Positions 35,189 through 46,198 of a stretch of 64,000 bases of DNA are shown piece after piece. The DNA lies in NCBI GenBank assembly GCA_016946835.1, contig JACVTC010000046.1, positions 62,001-126,000 on the forward strand, in the 5' to 3' direction. This DNA is from Neocallimastix lanati (nom. inval.). Taxonomy: Eukaryota; Neocallimastigomycota; Neocallimastigomycetes; Neocallimastigales; Neocallimastigaceae. The notes under the pieces were generated by a model. That model did no database searches and was not told the DNA's origin. It saw only the letters and a list, made by a program, of their open reading frames with translations. Position 1 is the stretch's first letter; the number at the start of each line of letters is the position of its first letter. The position numbers and the translations under genes are program-made.

Positions 35189-36877
35189 ATGAAATTTATA
35201 TTTTCAATACTTTATATTTTCATAAATTATACAATTAATACTTTAGCTATTACCTTAAAAGGTAATGAATCTTCTTCATATCACTTAACAACAAATGATA
35301 AAAATTTGTTCAATTATGATAAAATTAAAAACCTAATAGTATTTGGGTAAGTAATTGTTATCTTAAACCAAAAGCACAAAGCCCTTTTTTTTTTTTATTG
35401 TAAAAAATCAATCAAAATTCTTAATTAACACCATTCACCAAAAAAAAAAAAAAAAAAAAAAATATTTGTATCTATTTATAGAGATTCATTAACAGCATAT
35501 CTTACTAATTATGAAGATATGACTTATAGAAAAAAAGTATATATATATATATATAATTTTAATATAAAATGTTACTGTATAAATATCAAAATCAATTTAA
35601 AGATACAATTATTTAATTACTGATAAATATATTTATAAAAAGAATTTAGGAGGAGGTGATCCATGGTCAGTTTATTTAAGTAATATGAAGAAAATGAAAC
35701 TCTGGGATTTTGCTGATAATGGTGCAGCTATCGATAAAACTATGTAAATAAAGCATTTTTATATTAATAATAATGACAAAAATATAAATAACTATTATAA
35801 TAGTAATAATTACATTAGTTGTAATAACAATAAAATCAGATAATATATAACAAGAATTTTTTAATAAGTTTAATAAAATAATCTTATATTAATAATATAA
35901 TAATATATTATTTCCTTATTATGTTTTGTATTTATTTAATTTTTAAACAGAGTCAATGTATATAATGACACTCATAATAATTTTAATAATCAGTGTGATT
36001 ATTTTATAGATAAAATGACAGTAGGAAAACAATTTTATAATAATTGGAATTCTCAAGATTCATTATTTGGATATTTTTTCGGAACTAATGATCTTTTCTC
36101 CCTTAATCAAGAATTATTTAAAGATAGAAGAAATGAAATTATAGATTTATTTGTAGATTCTCTTTTTAATGGTATAAATATGATGTATCAGAATGGTGCA
36201 AGAAATTTTATGGTATTTAAATTACATGCAGTGAATGAGAATCCAGGAGTACCTGAAACCTATACAAAAACCCATGAAATTATTGGAAAAGAATGCATTC
36301 GTTTCAATGAACGCATTGACTCTAATGCAATAAAATTTTATGATAATCATTCAGATGCAAATATTTTGATTTATAATCTTAATAGCGAAATGAAATACAT
36401 TAATGAAAATTATGCAGATTATGGATTTATATGTAATAATACTAACTATGCCATTAAAACAGCGGGTGGTAAGAAAGATTATAAAATTGAAGATTTTATA
36501 ATGCATGATAAATATCATCCAACATTTAAAACTCATAAAATCATAGCTGATGATGTTAATGAGTTTTTAACTAAAGTATCAAAAATAAGTTTATCAAAGG
36601 GTATGTTAAAAAATATTATTTTCCTGATTAATTTATATTTATTTAATTCATTTTAAAAGAATTTTACAATATAATAATACTAAACTAATATTAATTATTA
36701 TTTATTATTTATTATATAGATATTAATATAGAGAAAAAAGAATTTAATTCAAAAACCATTATATACTCTATAATAATCTTATTATCTGTTATTTTCTTAC
36801 TAATTATTATGATTAAATTAAAAAATTGTTTATCAAATAAAAAAAAAAAAGAACAATATTGTAATTTAGCAGTTTAA
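35189..36877 (+). CDS. SGNH/GDSL esterase with C-terminal membrane anchor (5 exons)
   Basis: The exons are 35189-35346, 35482-35536, 35643-35743, 35951-36600 and 36720-36877. All four introns have GT..AG ends, and joining the exons gives 373 residues in one frame. The product starts with a signal-peptide-like hydrophobic stretch (residues 1-20). SGNH blocks follow: FGDSLT (catalytic Ser55), GGGDP (74-78), GTND (149-152) and DKYH (Asp291, His294). Residues from about 335 form a hydrophobic helix followed by a Lys-rich tail, which predicts anchoring at the plasma membrane with the catalytic domain outside. The family hydrolyses acyl or acetyl esters; fungal members often act on lipids or plant polysaccharides, but the substrate cannot be told here. 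Intron 1 splits the catalytic GDS block. Splice choices are inferred from sequence only. Confidence 0.8.
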
Positions 36878-36907
36878 CTTTAATTATTTATAATACATTA
36901 GTTATAA

Positions 36908-36938
<31 letters not shown>

Positions 36939-37570
36939 GTTATAAGAATTAAAATAATAATAGTTAAAATAATAATAATTAAAATAATTTATAACTATCA
37001 TAATATCAAAATGAAAAATAAATGATAATTTTAAATAAAAGATGTTAGGTTTTACTGATTGTTGTTGTTTTTTTTATATTTCCAATTTAATTATAAGGAA
37101 TTTTTATTTGAAAGATGAATTATAATTTATTATTTAATATATTTTTCAGGAAGAGGAAAAAAAAAAAGTCAAAAATTATAAAAATATTTTATATTAGTAG
37201 TTTTGCTGGTTTTCTTATATTTCGTTTTATTATAACATATATTTCACATATCGACTCTTTTTGGGGACAGAATTCAACAGAAAAATGTTCACCATTTTCC
37301 TACCTGTTCTATGTCAGCGAACATAAGAAGACAATGAATTGATAATTATCAAATATGTTTTCTTAAATATTTAAATATTAAAAAAAATATTTTCATATGA
37401 TAGTTATCTTTTTATATAATAAATAAATAAATAAATAAATACTAAATATATAAATTTTAATAATAATGGTTTATAATGACAATAGAAGTAACAAATAGTA
37501 ATAATTTATATATATAAATTTTTATGTTAATGATTGAATCTTTTATTTAGTTATTAATTATATCAATACA
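36878..37570. other. AT-rich stretch downstream of the esterase
   Basis: It contains an ATA microsatellite (36910-36937). An open frame of 75 codons (37115-37342) ends in a somewhat GC-richer, less repetitive segment, but matches nothing I recognise and has no supporting context. Confidence 0.4.
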
Positions 37571-38440
37571 ACACTTGTGAATTGAATCATATTGGTCTGA
37601 TGTTGGTAAATTCCAAGGAATTAAAGGTACTAATTACGAAAACTTTAAATTTATAAATACTAGAAATTTATTCAAATTTAGCCTTGAATACACCCTCATT
37701 TAAGTTTAGGTTTTAACTGGATCTTAAGATTAAGAGCTAGTTACAAATATAATACCACTACTACAATTAGAAGTGGTAGAGTTTATGATGATTAACCTAA
37801 ATTCTGTCCTTGCTGTGAAAAAGGTGAACAATCATTTTATTCATTCGATATTTGAATGTTCTACTGTTCCTTTATGTCGATATAAATCTTTAGATTTCAT
37901 CAATGACCTTTTCGTTTTATTTGAAAATAAAGTAAGGAATCTTTTCTTATTTCCTTCATGTTCTAATATTTTAGAATATGAAAATTTCATAAACAGGTAT
38001 ATTTATCTATTCCTTCTTGGTGGAATTTCAGCTTTAGATGAGCTACAATTCGATAATGGAAAACAGAAACATTTAAGTGGACAACACCTAAAAAGCTCAC
38101 AGGGGTCTACTGTTCCGTATATTTGTGGGGTTTGCGGAATATCTTGCTAATACAATACCGATCATCAGTAGCTCTCTTAAGTTAACTTTTTGAGAGGTTT
38201 TAGCAAAAACACTTTCATTACCAAGAGTCCCGATGTCGTACCGATATGGCAAAGGAATAGTGCTTTTAGAAGTCCTGTTATTTTTCATCAATACACATTT
38301 ACTAACAGCACAGTTCCGAACATAGACTTATAATAAGTAATTCAATTTTTGATGATCTTTCTTGTGGTTAAGGAAAGAGTTTAGTAAATACCACACTATC
38401 TATTTTAAAGATGTTACTTCTTTGTTTTATTATTTTAGTT
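37571..38440 (+). pseudogene. 5'-truncated LINE copy, C-terminal end only
   Basis: Broken frames match the last third of the LINE ORF at 46924-51009. Readable pieces are KFQGIKGTNYENFKF, a CPCC..H..C zinc-knuckle equivalent around 37800-37860, IYLFLLGGISALDELQF (about 38000) and the VGFAEYLAN-like segment (about 38125-38150). The 3' untranslated motif CACACTATCTATTTTAAAGA (38391-38410) also occurs at 52964. There are several stops and at least two frameshifts. No terminal poly(A) was recognised. Confidence 0.75.
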
Positions 38441-38609
38441 TTAATTGTTGATCATGTTACTACACATAGTATACATCACAACGAAATTTTTTTTAACTTT
38501 TAAACTTATTTTTATTTTTTATTACATTAAATTTTCTACGATTAATTAAAATTTGTTTATGTTTTAATTTTATACATTTTATTTTTTATTTTTATCTTTT
38601 AATTATATA

Positions 38610-38655
<46 letters not shown>

Positions 38656-39022
38656 CATTAATATTAAATGAGTCATTGAAAAATGAAACTTGGCATAAGA
38701 TATTGCATTGAAGTTTTAATAAAAAATATAATTATACTATCGTAGTTATATGATATTTTTATGTAATATAAAAATTTAATTGTATAATAATATATATTTC
38801 AATAACCTCTAAAATGAAGAAAATACAACAAAAATATTACAAATTGGTATTCAGTAGTATGTGAGTTGAAATGTCATTAAATTCAATCTTATATATTAAA
38901 AGTAGTAATTTTTTTCATTAACCAATAAAATTACCTTGGTGATTATTGACGTTGAGCATCCTTCATCGTTAGGGTCTTTATGGTTTCCTACTTCTTTAAT
39001 AATTAAATCATCTTCATTTTCA

Positions 39023-39024
<2 letters not shown>
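38441..39024. other. AT-rich stretch with a T tract
   Basis: A T tract of about 36 lies at 38617-38652. No coding or structural signal was recognised. Confidence 0.5.
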
Positions 39025-39091
<67 letters not shown>

Positions 39092-39509
39092 GAGTGGGAT
39101 TAACGAGTGTGGGGACAATAGGGCCTCCATTCTCTGCCTTAAATTTATCGAACTTCCATTAGATTTCGACACGGACCTCTCTTTCAAAGCAAGGCTACTA
39201 CGAAAGACATTCCCTATACGCCGCTTTATATAGTAGACTTCTTTTCGGTTATTTCATGAACCATCATTGAGGTAGGAACAACTATACTAATTCTCTTACA
39301 GATCATGTGTTCTCTGCACTTGCAATTTTATAATCTAACACTAGAAAAACTTACCATGGCGAGCGAACACTAACTTCATTTATAGGGAAAAACACACTGG
39401 GAGGATGAAAATATATAAATTCAAGAGGGTTCGATCCAGAAAACATATATGCGTTAATCTTGAATACTTCGAATACTAACCATCAGGATAAAAACTGGAA
39501 AGACCTTTT
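39025..39509 (-). mobile_element. tRNA-headed SINE with poly(A) tail (type 2, copy B)
   Basis: On the minus strand the order is head (39509 leftwards, TGATGGTTAGTATTCG and TCTGGATCGAACCC), body, GTTAATCCCACTCCAT and an A tract of about 64 (39088-39025). It aligns throughout with 27609-28027 with many substitutions. Shared landmarks are CATCCTCCCAG, GTTAGTGTT(T/C)GCTCGCCAT, TATAAAGCGG and AATGTCTTTC. ATGAAAA occurs just beyond both ends and may be part of a target duplication. Confidence 0.8.
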
Positions 39510-39548
39510 CATGTTGATTTAAAATAAAATAAAATAAAATAAAATAAA

Positions 39549-39584
<36 letters not shown>

Positions 39585-40890
39585 ATATATATATATATAT
39601 ACATAAATGCTTTATTTATATAATAAATAAATAATAAAATAAAATATATAAAATAGATATGTATAAAATAACAATACGTGTGTTCTTTTTTTTTCTTTTT
39701 TTTTTTTTTTTGTTATCTCTGAATCCACAACCTTGAACAGATTAAGAGTCTCATTTAACTCTATGAGGCAACTCGAAATAAAAATCCTTTAGGAAACATT
39801 AAATTTTACTAATTCAGAAAAAAAACATAAAAATTTTATGTTTTTAATAAATTTTAAAAAATATATATTAATTTCCATAAAATTTTTAAGATAGGAATTA
39901 AAAAGATTTAACAGAGGAAATATAAATGAACTCAGTTTTCAATCATCACGGACTATTGAAGATGAAATAAATCAAACTACTGATGATAGTACACCTTTTA
40001 TCCCTACAGTCTATACAGTACAAAACAATAAAAAAGTTCATATTTAACTATTCAATACCAAAAGAAGAAGAAAAAATAATAATAATTCATAAGAAAGATG
40101 TAAAAATAATCCTGAAAAAAAAAAAAAAAAAAAAAAAAAGATAATATAAAATTCCATAGCAATAATATTAAAGATAAATGAGACTCTACAGTTAGTGAAG
40201 AAGAAAATATCAACATTAGATTTTCTTGCAATGTTATGGTAAATAATATTACATAGAATACAAAAGAAGATAATAATGAGTAATTGATTCAGAATGCCCC
40301 ATTAATTTAATCAATAAATATTATAATAGATACCAGAAAACTGTAACACAAAAGTTTTTATTTTATTTTTTGGTTTATTTATTATATTTATTATAATAAT
40401 ATAAGCCGAAAGAGTTGATATAGTAATTTTTTTTAATAATACATTTTTTATTAAATATTAAAGGTTTTATTATTAAATGAAAATTAAAATTAAAAAAAAA
40501 AAAAAAAAAAAAGAGATACTTTTTATTAAGAATTTTTACTTTTTGTGTAAAAATTTAAATTATAAAATAGAATAAAATTTATTTAATTAAATATAAGAAT
40601 TATCATGAAATTCAAATAATTTCTTGAACTATAAGGAAACTTCAAGATATTTAAAAATAAAATTATAAAATAATATTTATAGTAGGTACAAATCAAACCT
40701 TAAATAGTTTGATCAATGGTAATAGTTACTAATAACTATATCAGAAATAATATTACTAAAATTTTATTTCTTGTTTTAAAGTTTTATTGAAAATTTTAAC
40801 TAAATATTAAAATTTAAAAAAGGAAAAAATATTGATAATATAGTTCTCAATGCCATATTAAGTTAATTGTAGAAAAAGCCTTTTTATCCA
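39510..40890. other. AT-rich stretch with a decayed ORF fragment
   Basis: It contains an A tract with a TA microsatellite (39553-39600) and, at 39678-39740, the sequence TGTTC..AATCCACAACCTTGAAC, which recurs at 41640-41688. A degenerate frame at about 39905-40030 reads NELSFQSSRTIEDEINQTTD, of unknown origin. A tracts lie at 40119-40139 and 40493-40512. Confidence 0.4.
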
Positions 40891-40894
40891 TCTA

Positions 40895-41450
40895 CTAATA
40901 AATCAACTCATCCACTTTAACTTATACATTCAAGATGTTGCTTGAAAATTTATTAAATTTATTACAATCATCCATCGGTTTTGATTATTATGTCACATTC
41001 TTGGACGATTTTTCAAGAGAAAGCTGGATTTATTTATTAAAAAATAAAACCTGATGTCTTTAATGCTTTTTATTCACTTTAATACATTAACGAAAAACAC
41101 CACCGGCTTCAATATTGTTATTCTTAAAACTGATAATTGTAGGGAATGTGATAATATTAATCTTATCAAATATCTTGCTGATAACAGTATTAGATTTACT
41201 CATTCATTATCTAGTTGCTCTCAACAAAATGGTCATGAGGAACGCCTTAACCAAACTTTTGATACTTTTGTTAAAACACCCTATTATTTTATGCTAAACT
41301 ACCACTTAATTCATGAGATTCTGCAATATTGTGCACTTGTCATCTTTATAATTTAAACACTTAACAAAATAACAAGTCTTTTATTACTGATGAAGCTTTC
41401 TTCATTAAATCTGCTGATACCTCTAACTTAAAAGTAAATATGTAAAACAT
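40895..41450 (+). pseudogene. Ty1/copia integrase relic
   Basis: Broken frames spell the copia integrase core. LDDFSRESWIYLLKNK (about 41000-41050) is followed by the open frame 41054-41356 with TGFNIVILKTDN, FTHSLSSCSQQNGHEERLNQ (the QNGxxERxN motif) and a further piece SADTSNLKV (about 41410). The Gly-Gly after DN is replaced by Cys-Arg, and stops flank the frame. It is flanked by the direct repeats at 39678 and 41640. It lies in the opposite orientation to the copia RT relic at 24839-26760. Confidence 0.8.
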
Positions 41451-43184
41451 AACGTTAAAAATGTCATATGAACATTATACATAAAATATATAATACGCCA
41501 CATAAAACATCATTAGTATAATTTTATTTTGTACATAAATTTTATAGCTTATTTTTTAAATTTCAACTTCTTGATTTAAATATATTAATTATTTATTTAT
41601 TATTAAAATAATAAAATAAAATATATAATAAAAAGTGACTGTTCTTTTTTTTTGATTGTTAAATCCACAACCTTGAACGATAATAAAAATTATAATAATA
41701 ATAATTAAAATTGAATTTATAATTATGAATTATAATAATATTTATTAATAATTATAATTATACTAATTTTAATACTAGTAATTATTTATCAATAATATGT
41801 AATTATAATGAGTGGTAATAATATGTAATAATGTAATGAATAATACGAATAATAATAATATATATTACTTTATTGTATATATATATTTTTATTATTAATA
41901 TAAAGTAAATAAATAAATATAAATAAATATAAATAAATAAATAAATATTAATTTAGATTAACTTTTTAAATTTAATATTATCAATTTAATATAAACTTAT
42001 TGAATTCTATAATATAATAAAATCGATTCTAATATATATCTATTGTAAAGTGGCTTTAATAATCAACCAATCAATAGCAAACAATATTAATTATATACTA
42101 TTAAATATATCACGTGATTACATGAATTTTGAATTTAATAATAGCCAATGACATTTAATGATCAAATTAGATGAGGTCATTCTAGGATGTATTATTGGCT
42201 ATCTATAATAAAAACATCCAATATAGTGTATATTTACTTAAGATAAAAAACAAAATTTTATATTTTTCGTAATAATTAATAATAATTAATAGAAATATAA
42301 AAAAAATTAAATTTATAAACATCGTCATACATTAAATAATACAAATACATTTATTTATAATCAATAAATGTAAATACTAAAAATATTATATTATTATTAT
42401 ATTCGGTATTCGATACATTCAAATAATCATTTTTAATTTATATTACATATGGTTTATTCATTAAATATTTTCAAACAAATAAAGATTATTAAATCAAGCT
42501 AATATATAAAATTAATATAATATAATATATACAATATATAAATTGAAAAATTAAATCATATATCAAATATTATTCAACTATAATCAAAAAATTTTTTTTC
42601 ATATTTTTAATAATAAATAATAAATTCACAAATTTTAATTAATCAAAATCTTTGAAGAAAAGTAAAAAAGAAATATTTATTTTATTTTTTTTTTTATTCT
42701 AAAAATTTAAAATTAAATAAATTTTTTTTAATTAACATCAAAAGGAAAAAATTTTTTTAATCAAGAATAAAGTAAATATTAATTTATGTATATTATTTAA
42801 AAATAAAAAGCATGGTCGAGATATTGTGTTGTTGAAAAGGAAATTAATTAATAATTATTAATTAAAGTAGAAAGTAAAATTATCAGATAATTACAATCAA
42901 TTTAGAAGATAAAATAAACAAATAAAATGATTGAGAAATTTTTTTAAAATATAATTTAAAACATAAAACAATTATGAAATAGTATATGATTGTATTGATT
43001 CAGTATGAATATATTTTAAGAAAAAGAAATAATAGAAATTTGGAAGACAAATTAATCAAATACATAACAATAACTTGAATATTAATGGAAAGGAGATTGG
43101 ATCATAATTATTTTTTAGTATTTAATTATAAAATTAAGTATATTCATTAATTATTAAATTTTTATATATATTAATAAATAAGGA
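41451..43184. other. Intergenic region upstream of the V-ATPase gene
   Basis: It is mostly featureless A/T. About 1 kb before the V-ATPase ATG is a cluster of possible regulatory motifs: CCAAT at 42067-42071, CACGTG in a TCACGTGA palindrome (42110-42117), and ATAGCCAAT (42141-42149) with its inverted partner ATTGGCTAT (42194-42202). The distance to the gene makes the link uncertain. Confidence 0.4.
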
Positions 43185-44899
43185 ATGGCCGATCCAAGAT
43201 TATCAGCTCAAGAAGCCGCAGCTATTCATATGGCTGCTGTTACTAGAGATTACAATATTGAACCACGTTTAGGTAACTATTATTAAGGAATACTTAAAAT
43301 AAAAAATAATAAAATTTTAAATTAAAGTTATGAAAAAATATTAATGAAATTAAAACATTTTAAAAGATTACCGTACTGTTAGTGGTGTTAATGGTCCTCT
43401 TGTTATTATGGATAACATTAAGGTAAATATTTAATTGAAAAATAAATTAAAATGTAATTTTTTTTGAAGTATTAAATATTAAAATTAAATTAAAAAATTA
43501 ATAATTATAGTTCCCAAAATTCGATGAAATTGTTTCTCTTACTCTTCCAGATGGTTCCAAGCGTACTGGTAAGGTTCTTGAAATTCAAGGTAAGAAGGCT
43601 GTTGTACAAGTTTATGAAGGTACTTCCGGTATTGATGTTAAGGAAACTCACGTTGAATTCACTGGTAAGCCAGCTACCATTGCCGTCTCTGAAGATGTTT
43701 TAGGTCGTATCTTCAACGGTTCTGGTAAGAGTATTGATAAGGGTCCAAAGGTATTTGCCGAAGATTATCTTGATATTAACGGTCAACCAATTAACCCATA
43801 CTCTCGTATTTATCCAGAAGAAATGATTCAAACTGGTATTTCATCTATTGATTGTATGAATTCTATTGCTCGTGGTCAAAAGATTCCAATTTTCTCTGCT
43901 TCTGGTCTTCCACACAATGAAATTGCCGCCCAAATTTGTCGTCAAGCCGGTCTTGTTAAGAAGATTGGTAAGGATGTTATTGATGAACATGAAGATAACT
44001 TCTCTATTGTCTTCGCCGCTATGGGTGTTAATATGGAAACTGCCCGTTTCTTCACTCAAGAATTCGAAGAAAATGGTGCTATGGAACGTGTTACTCTTTT
44101 CCTTAATATGGCTAACGATCCAACCATTGAACGTATTATTACTCCACGTATTGCTCTTACTACTGCTGAATATCTTGCTTACCAAACTGAAAAGCACGTT
44201 CTTGTTATTTTAACTGATATGACTTCTTACGCTGATGCTCTTCGTGAAATTTCAGCTGCTCGTGAAGAAGTACCAGGTCGTCGTGGTTACCCAGGTTACA
44301 TGTATACTGATTTATCCACCATTTACGAACGTGCCGGTCGTGTTGAAGGTAGAAACGGTTCTATTACTCAAATTCCAATTCTTACTATGCCAAACGATGA
44401 TATTACTCACCCAATTCCAGATCTTACTGGTTATATTACTGAAGGTCAAATTTACGTTGATCGTCAACTTCATAACCGTCAAATTTACCCACCAATTAAC
44501 GTACTTCCATCTCTTTCTCGTTTAATGAAGTCTGCTATTGGTGAAGGTATGACTAGAAAGGATCATGGTGATGTTTCTAACCAATTATATGCTAAATACG
44601 CTATTGGTAAGGATGCTGCTTCTATGAAGGCTGTTGTTGGTGAAGATGCTCTTAACCAAGAAGATAAGTTAGCTTTAGAATTCTTAGAAAAATTCGAAAA
44701 GTCATTTATTGCTCAAAGTTACTCTGAAAACAGAACTATCTATGAATCATTAGATTTAGCTTGGTCTCTTCTTCGTATCTTCCCTAAGGAAATGCTTAAC
44801 CGTATTCCAGCTAAGATTATTCAAGAATTCTACCAACGTGAAAGAAAGAATGCTCAACAAAAGGCTGACTTTGTAAAGGAAACCAAGGAATCAAATTAA
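43185..44899 (+). CDS. VMA2: V-type H+-ATPase subunit B (3 exons)
   Basis: The exons are 43185-43272, 43367-43422 and 43511-44899, with GT..AG introns in phase, giving 510 residues, the normal length for this subunit. The protein is the non-catalytic B subunit of the peripheral V1 sector. It alternates with subunit A in the hexamer that hydrolyses ATP to acidify vacuoles and other organelles. Visible family features are the N-terminal beta-barrel region ([16 protein letters not shown]), [11 protein letters not shown]-like sequence with TIYERAGR (about 305-325), and the ATPase alpha/beta signature [10 protein letters not shown] (about 381). Codons are strongly biased to GGT, CGT, CCA, AAG and GTT, unlike the neighbouring elements, as expected of a highly expressed gene. 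The first ATG opens the conserved N-terminus. No damage is seen. Confidence 0.96.
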
Positions 44900-45359
44900 A
44901 TTAGTTAATCCTGAGTGTGTAATCTTGAAAAATATCTTTTTATTTTTAATTTTTTTAATCGTTTTATAATATAATTAAATTTTTATATGTGGTATTAATA
45001 ACTTTACTATATAAGTAAACCAATAATATTAAAATAGAAGTAATTTTTTAATTAATAATTAGAGTTACTAGATTCTATTGAAAAAGTTAAAATTTAAAAG
45101 TTTAAATAATACGTTTTATTTAAATTATTGAAAACTTTTTACAATGTATTTAGTTATTCAAAAAAAAAAAAAATAATTTTATTAATTTATTTTTTTATAG
45201 TGAAGATTAATCAATATCATATATTGAAAGTAGAAATTTATTTATTTATATATATAAAAATCTTAAAAAAAAAAGAGAAAACCATTTTTAAAGATAATTA
45301 AAAATAATGATCAAAAATAATATTTAGAATTTTCAATAAGAAAAATAAAAACGAAAAAT

Positions 45360-45393
<34 letters not shown>

Positions 45394-45714
45394 CAAAAAA
45401 AAAAATAATAATAACTAATAATAATATGAAGTAATAATAAAACAAAATGAAATTAAATTAATTATAAAATTTTATATAAAAATAAATGCTATAAAATTAA
45501 ATTAAAAAAATAAATAAATAAAAATTAATAAAGCAATTAAATAATAAATAAATAAATAAATAAATAAATCAATTAAAGATATATATAAATAAAATTATGA
45601 AATAAATAAAATAAAAATTAAATAATAATAATAATAATTATTAATTTTCTTAATTTTAAAGGTATTTTCCTTTTAATATATTTTATGTAATAAGAAAATT
45701 TTAAATATTAATAT
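44900..45714. other. Intergenic, AT-rich, no gene seen
   Basis: This is the 3' flank of the V-ATPase gene. It contains an A tract (45362-45390) and TAAA repeats (45542-45568). Nothing else was recognised. Confidence 0.6.
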
Positions 45715-45730
45715 TTTGTTTTATTTTATT
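45715..45730 (+). repeat. Target-site duplication, left copy (older LINE)
   Basis: TTTGTTTTATTTTATT is repeated exactly at 51473-51488, right after the outer poly(A). In AT-rich DNA chance identity is possible, but the position at both ends of the nested unit supports a 16-bp target duplication. Confidence 0.6.
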
Positions 45731-46198
45731 ATATTTTTTATTCAATCTTGTATTTAAAGTATATTCATATTCTACTATTTTATTTGTTTTACCTAACAAA
45801 TGATATAGTTAATAGTAATGATATAGTAATAGTAATAATAATAATAGTAATAGTAATATTAGTAATAGTATTTTTAGTAATGTTAGTAATAGTATTGAAA
45901 ATAATGTGTATATTGATTCTAGTGTGTGTGAAAAAGTGTTTAATTTCCTTCTTGGAGGTCGAAGTATTAATAACAGTACAAGGGAATGGAAGGATTTATT
46001 TAAGTGCCAGATGAAATCAGGTGCTTATTCTGATACTCCGTTCTTAGTGGTTACTGCGGCACTTCTCCAATCGATTATACCTATTGCTATTGACCAGCAA
46101 TGGTCTTTGTTCAATAGGTTCAAATCGAATCGTACTACTACTACCAAGAGCGTCAATGCCGAAGAAACAGTAAGACAGGCCAGCAGGGCTAGCGCAAC
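45731..46198 (+). pseudogene. Older 5'-truncated LINE, part before the nested insertion
   Basis: The open frame from 45906 carries the LINE C-terminus: VCEKVFNFLLGGRSINNSTR and PFLVVTAALLQSIIPIAID correspond to the LLGGNAVFEILK and FFVGLAEFLTNVMPIVIGD regions of the intact ORF at 46924-51009. The frame reaches TVRQASRASAT at 46198. It resumes after the inserted element at 51137 as NEDHNFVS then a stop. An Asn/Ser repeat precedes the homologous part. Its own 3' UTR and poly(A) are at 51150-51468. Confidence 0.75.
46186..46198 (+). repeat. Target-site duplication, left copy (full-length LINE)
   Basis: GGGCTAGCGCAAC (13 bp, 14 with a preceding A) is repeated at 51137-51149, immediately after the poly(A) of the full-length LINE. 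The sequence is GC-rich, so chance identity is unlikely. Confidence 0.85.

Noticed and set aside
37115-37342. 75-codon ORF downstream of the esterase
   Set aside because: It contains a Lys run from an A tract and no recognisable domain; too short to support in this composition.
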